From assembly GCA_964587515.1 (NCBI GenBank), contig CAZPMO010000099.1, positions 1 through 17,291 of the forward strand: 17,291 bases of DNA. The letters are read 5' to 3'. The notes beneath the pieces are model-generated. The model was not told the DNA's origin. It searched no databases and saw nothing but the letters and a program-made list of their open reading frames with translations. Of the stretch, positions 14,636 to 17,291 are shown one piece after another (position 1 is the first letter of the stretch; each line of letters begins with the position of its first letter). Source of the stretch: CAZPMO01 sp964587515 (GTDB taxonomy: Bacteria; Pseudomonadota; Alphaproteobacteria; MPNO01). The position numbers were made by a program, and so were the translations under genes.

Positions 14636-16455
14636 CGGGACCGATTGCGATCATCGTGCTTGGCCCCGGCGGCATGGATTGCGCGGCGCGCATCGCGGCG
14701 GGAATGCGCGGCGCGCAAGTTCACGGGCTGCGCGAGCGGGTGGAGGGCGCCGATTTCACCTTCGACAACGTCGCCGATCATCTCGGCGCGCTCTACCGCG
14801 ACGGCTGCGCCATCATCGGCGTATGCGCGGCGGGGATTCTGATCCGCGCGCTGGCCGGCGATTTGGTCGACAAAACGCGCGAGCCGCCGGTGGTGGCCGT
14901 TGCCGAGGACGGCGGCGCGGTGGTGCCGCTCCTGGGCGGGCATCATGGCGCCAACGATCTCGCGCGTGACATCGGCCACACACTCGACGTCTCGCCCGCC
15001 ATCACCACCGCCGGAGACGTGCGGTTCGGCATCGCGCTCGACGATCCGCCGCCGGGTTGGCGGCTCGCCAATCCGGACGACGCCAAACTCTTCATGGCCG
15101 AACTGCTGGCCGGCGCGACGGTGCGCCTCGATGGCGATGCCCCCTGGCTCGCCGACGCGGATTTGCCGTGGGACGACACGACGACGCTGGTGTTGACGGT
15201 GTCCGAAGTGCGCACGGAAGGCTCGGCGCGCAATCTCGTCTATCACCCGGCGACGCTGGCGCTGGGGATTGGCTGCGAACGCGGCGCCGATCCCGGCGAG
15301 GTACTGGATCTCGCCCGCGAGACCTTGGCCGAGGCGGGGCTCTCCGAAAATTCCATCGCCGCGATCGTCTCGCTCGATCTCAAGGCGGACGAACCGGCGG
15401 TACTGGCGGCGGCCGAGGCGTTCGGCGCGCCGGCGCGGTTTTTCGACGCGGCGGCGCTGGAAGCCCAGACCCCGCGTCTCGCCAACCCGTCCGATATCGT
15501 CTTCGCCGAGGTCGGCTGTCATGGCGTCGCCGAGGGCGCGGCGCTGGCCGCGGTGGGGCCAGACGGCGCGCTGATCGTGGAGAAGCGCAAATCGAAGCGC
15601 GCGACCTGCGCCGTCGCCCGCGCATCGGCGCCCCTCGAAGTCTCCGCCATCGGCCGGGCGCGCGGCTGGCTCGGCGTAATCGGCACCGGCCCCGGGACCG
15701 AGGCGTGGCTGACCCCGGAAGCGGCGGCAATGGTGGCGCGCGCCGACGAGGTGGTGGGCTACGGGCTCTATCTCGACCTGCTGGGCGCGCGCATCGACGG
15801 CAAGACCCGCCACGATTATGCGCTGGGCGAGGAGGAGACGCGGGTGCGCGCCGCGCTCGATCTCGCGGCCAAGGGACGATCGGTGGCGCTGGTATCGTCC
15901 GGCGATCCCGGCATCTACGCCATGGCGACGCTGGTGTTCGAACAGATCGACCGTGGCGGGCGCGCCGACTGGCGGCGTCTCGACATTGAGGTCGCGCCCG
16001 GCATCAGCGCCTTGCAGGCCGCCGCCGCGCGCATCGGCGCGCCGCTCGGTCATGATTTTTGCACGATCTCGCTGTCCGACCTGATGACGCCGTGGGACGT
16101 GATCGAGGACCGCATCACCGCCGCCGCGACCGGCGACTTCGTGATCGCCTTCTATAACCCGGTCTCGCGCCGCCGCGACTGGCAACTCGCCCGCGCCCGC
16201 GAAATTCTGATGGCCCATCGCCCGGAGGCAACCCCGGTGGTGCTGGCCCGCAAGCTGGGGCGCGACGGCGAACGGGTGCGCGTCACCACGCTGCGCGATC
16301 TCGACGTGGGTGATGTGGATATGCTGACCGTGGTGCTGGTGGGATCGTCGGAAACCCGCGCGGTGGCGCGCGGCGGCGGCAACGCCTGGGTCTATACGCC
16401 GCGCGGCTACGGCGCGCGGCCCGACAAAGACGAAAAGGCGGAGGACGCCACATGA
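14632..16455 (+). CDS. Fused cobalt-precorrin-5A hydrolase (CbiG) / precorrin-3B C17-methyltransferase (CobJ)
   Basis: A 607-residue two-enzyme protein. Residues 1 to about 335 are a complete CbiG: the N-terminal domain with VCAAGILIRALA (64-75) and GGHHGANDLA (102-111), a middle region, and the C-terminal CobE-like domain with LGIGCERG (211-218), EVGCHGVAEGAAL (293-305) and EKRKSKRATCAVAR (317-330). CbiG opens the ring-A lactone and releases the C-20 carbon as acetaldehyde. Residues 344-607 are CobJ/CbiH, which methylates C-17 with ring contraction: GWLGVIGTGPG (345-355), SSGDPGIYAMA, and an EVAPGISALQAAAARIGAPL block ahead of an AFYNPVSRRRDWQL stretch. There is no frameshift or internal start signal at the join. 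Both ends overlap neighbours as ATGA. Such fusions are annotated elsewhere, to my knowledge; the dual pathway meaning is inference. Confidence 0.93.
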   Translation: MTGPIAIIVLGPGGMDCAARIAAGMRGAQVHGLRERVEGADFTFDNVADHLGALYRDGCAIIGVCAAGILIRALAGDLVDKTREPPVVAVAEDGGAVVPLLGGHHGANDLARDIGHTLDVSPAITTAGDVRFGIALDDPPPGWRLANPDDAKLFMAELLAGATVRLDGDAPWLADADLPWDDTTTLVLTVSEVRTEGSARNLVYHPATLALGIGCERGADPGEVLDLARETLAEAGLSENSIAAIVSLDLKADEPAVLAAAEAFGAPARFFDAAALEAQTPRLANPSDIVFAEVGCHGVAEGAALAAVGPDGALIVEKRKSKRATCAVARASAPLEVSAIGRARGWLGVIGTGPGTEAWLTPEAAAMVARADEVVGYGLYLDLLGARIDGKTRHDYALGEEETRVRAALDLAAKGRSVALVSSGDPGIYAMATLVFEQIDRGGRADWRRLDIEVAPGISALQAAAARIGAPLGHDFCTISLSDLMTPWDVIEDRITAAATGDFVIAFYNPVSRRRDWQLARAREILMAHRPEATPVVLARKLGRDGERVRVTTLRDLDVGDVDMLTVVLVGSSETRAVARGGGNAWVYTPRGYGARPDKDEKAEDAT

Positions 16456-17216
16456 TTGTCCATTTCATCGGCGCCGGGCCGGGCGCGGCCGACCTCATCA
16501 CGGTGCGCGGCCGCGATCTCATCGCGCGCTGTGCGGTGTGTCTTTACGCGGGATCGCTGGTGCCCGACGAGGTCATTGCATTCGCGCCCGACGGCGCGCG
16601 GGTGATCGATACCGCGCCGCTGACGCTGGACGAGATCATCGCCGAGATGGAAACCGCCCACACCGAAGGCCACGACGTCGCGCGCGTTCATTCCGGCGAT
16701 CCCTCGCTTTACGGCGCGGTCGCGGAACAGATGCGCCGTCTCGATGCGCTTTCCATTCCGTACGACATAACGCCCGGCGTGCCGGCGTTCGCGGCCGCCG
16801 CGGCGGCGCTCGGGACCGAGCTGACGCTGCCCGGTGTTTCGCAGACGGTGATTCTCACCCGCACCGCCATGAAGGCGTCGGCCATGCCCGACGGCGAGGA
16901 ACTCGCCGAGCTTGGCCGGTCGGGCGCGACTCTGGCGCTGCATCTCTCGGTGCGCAATCTGCGCCGCGTGACCGAGGATCTGATCCCGCATTACGGCGCC
17001 GACTGCCCGGTCGCGGTGGTCTATCGCGCGAGCTGGCCCGATCAGCAGATCATCCGGGGCACGCTGGCCGATATCCAGCCCCTGGTGCGCGCCGCGAAAA
17101 TCACCCGCACCGCGTTGGTCCTGGTCGGCCGCGTACTCGATGCCGAAGGGTTCAGGGACTCCGCCCTCTACGACCCCGACCACGTCCACGTCCTGCGCCC
17201 CCGCCGCAAGGCATAA
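16452..17216 (+). CDS. cobM: Precorrin-4 C11-methyltransferase
   Basis: SAM-dependent methylation of precorrin-4 (or cobalt-precorrin-4) at C-11, giving precorrin-5. The 254-residue protein matches the CobM/CbiF length of about 250. FIGAGPGAADLITVRGRDLI starts at residue 5. CLYAGSLVPDEV, HSGDPSLYGAVAEQM, TPGVPAFAAAAAALG and LTLPGVSQTVILTRT are diagnostic for CobM/CbiF, as is the C-terminal VYRASWPDQQIIRGTLADI segment. The start overlaps the preceding stop as ATGA. In early-insertion organisms the product is the direct substrate of CbiG, whose domain is encoded just upstream. It ends 75 nt before the window edge. Confidence 0.96.
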   Translation: MIVHFIGAGPGAADLITVRGRDLIARCAVCLYAGSLVPDEVIAFAPDGARVIDTAPLTLDEIIAEMETAHTEGHDVARVHSGDPSLYGAVAEQMRRLDALSIPYDITPGVPAFAAAAAALGTELTLPGVSQTVILTRTAMKASAMPDGEELAELGRSGATLALHLSVRNLRRVTEDLIPHYGADCPVAVVYRASWPDQQIIRGTLADIQPLVRAAKITRTALVLVGRVLDAEGFRDSALYDPDHVHVLRPRRKA

Positions 17217-17236
17217 ATTGATTTCCTCATCGGTCA

Positions 17237-17255
17237 CCCCGGACTTGATCCGGGG
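17237..17255. repeat. Short palindromic intergenic repeat (CCCCGGA-N5-TCCGGGG)
   Basis: CCCCGGA (17237-17243) and TCCGGGG (17249-17255) form a perfect 7-bp stem with a 5-nt loop. Together with the flanking TCA and CCCAG it matches a repeat I recall as very common between genes in alphaproteobacteria. It lies 20 nt after the cobM stop. No U-run follows, so it is not a classical terminator, although the hairpin could stabilise the 3' end of the transcript. The rest of 17217-17291 shows no gene. Confidence 0.7.
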
Positions 17256-17291
17256 CCCAGCCATCGTTGGAGTAAAGGTCGGGTCGGACCG

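Noticed and set aside
14587..16218. 543-codon minus-strand open frame opposite the cbiG-cobJ fusion
   Set aside because: It mirrors third-position G/C bias of a well-identified gene and has low-complexity Arg/Ala/Gly/His composition.

Overview
This window is a cobalamin (vitamin B12) biosynthesis locus. The very high G+C content (estimated by eye), the P. denitrificans-style cob gene set (cobW-cobN-cobO-cobQ, cobH-cobL-cobI-cobJ-cobM), and two intergenic repeat types I associate with alphaproteobacterial genomes point to an alphaproteobacterium. I cannot name a genus. Almost every base is coding. I see no tRNA, rRNA, CRISPR array, phage gene or insertion sequence.

Layout from left to right. 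(1) A truncated cobS on the minus strand (1-574) diverges from cobT (665-1699); these attach the lower nucleotide loop. (2) cbtB-cbtA on the minus strand (2545-1696) encode a putative cobalt transporter and meet cobT tail to tail with a 4-nt overlap. (3) A spacer (2546-2769) is followed by a cobalamin riboswitch (aptamer 2770-2929, expression platform 2930-3028). (4) The riboswitch leads the operon cobW-cobN-cobO-cobQ (3029-9937), which covers cobalt handling, cobalt insertion into hydrogenobyrinate a,c-diamide, adenosylation and amidation. (5) cobD on the minus strand (10851-9880) overlaps the 3' end of cobQ by 58 nt. (6) cbiX (10908-11906), an early cobaltochelatase with an MXCXXC motif and a 17-histidine tail, is separated by two inverted copies of a G/C-rich repeat from (7) a tightly coupled corrin-ring operon cobH-cobL-cobI-cbiG/cobJ-cobM (12100-17216), every junction of which is a 4-nt start/stop overlap. 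(8) The last 75 nt contain another short palindromic repeat.

Together the genes cover most of the route from precorrin-2 to cobalamin: ring methylation and contraction (CobI, CbiG-CobJ, CobM, CobL, CobH), cobalt uptake and insertion (CbtAB, CobW, CobN, CbiX), adenosylation and amidation (CobO, CobQ), aminopropanol attachment (CobD) and nucleotide loop assembly (CobT, CobS). Markers of both pathways coexist: CobN belongs to late (aerobic) cobalt insertion, CbiX and CbiG to early (anaerobic) insertion. Genes expected but absent here are cobG or cobZ, cobK, cobF, cobA, cobB, cobP and the small CobS/CobT chelatase subunits; they may lie outside the window.

The most interesting sequence-level observations are the riboswitch expression platform, where repeated GTCGTC and GACGAC segments offer competing pairings that include the cobW Shine-Dalgarno, and the mixed-pathway gene content. 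I found no clearly undescribed system; this is a recognisable pathway with some unusual details.
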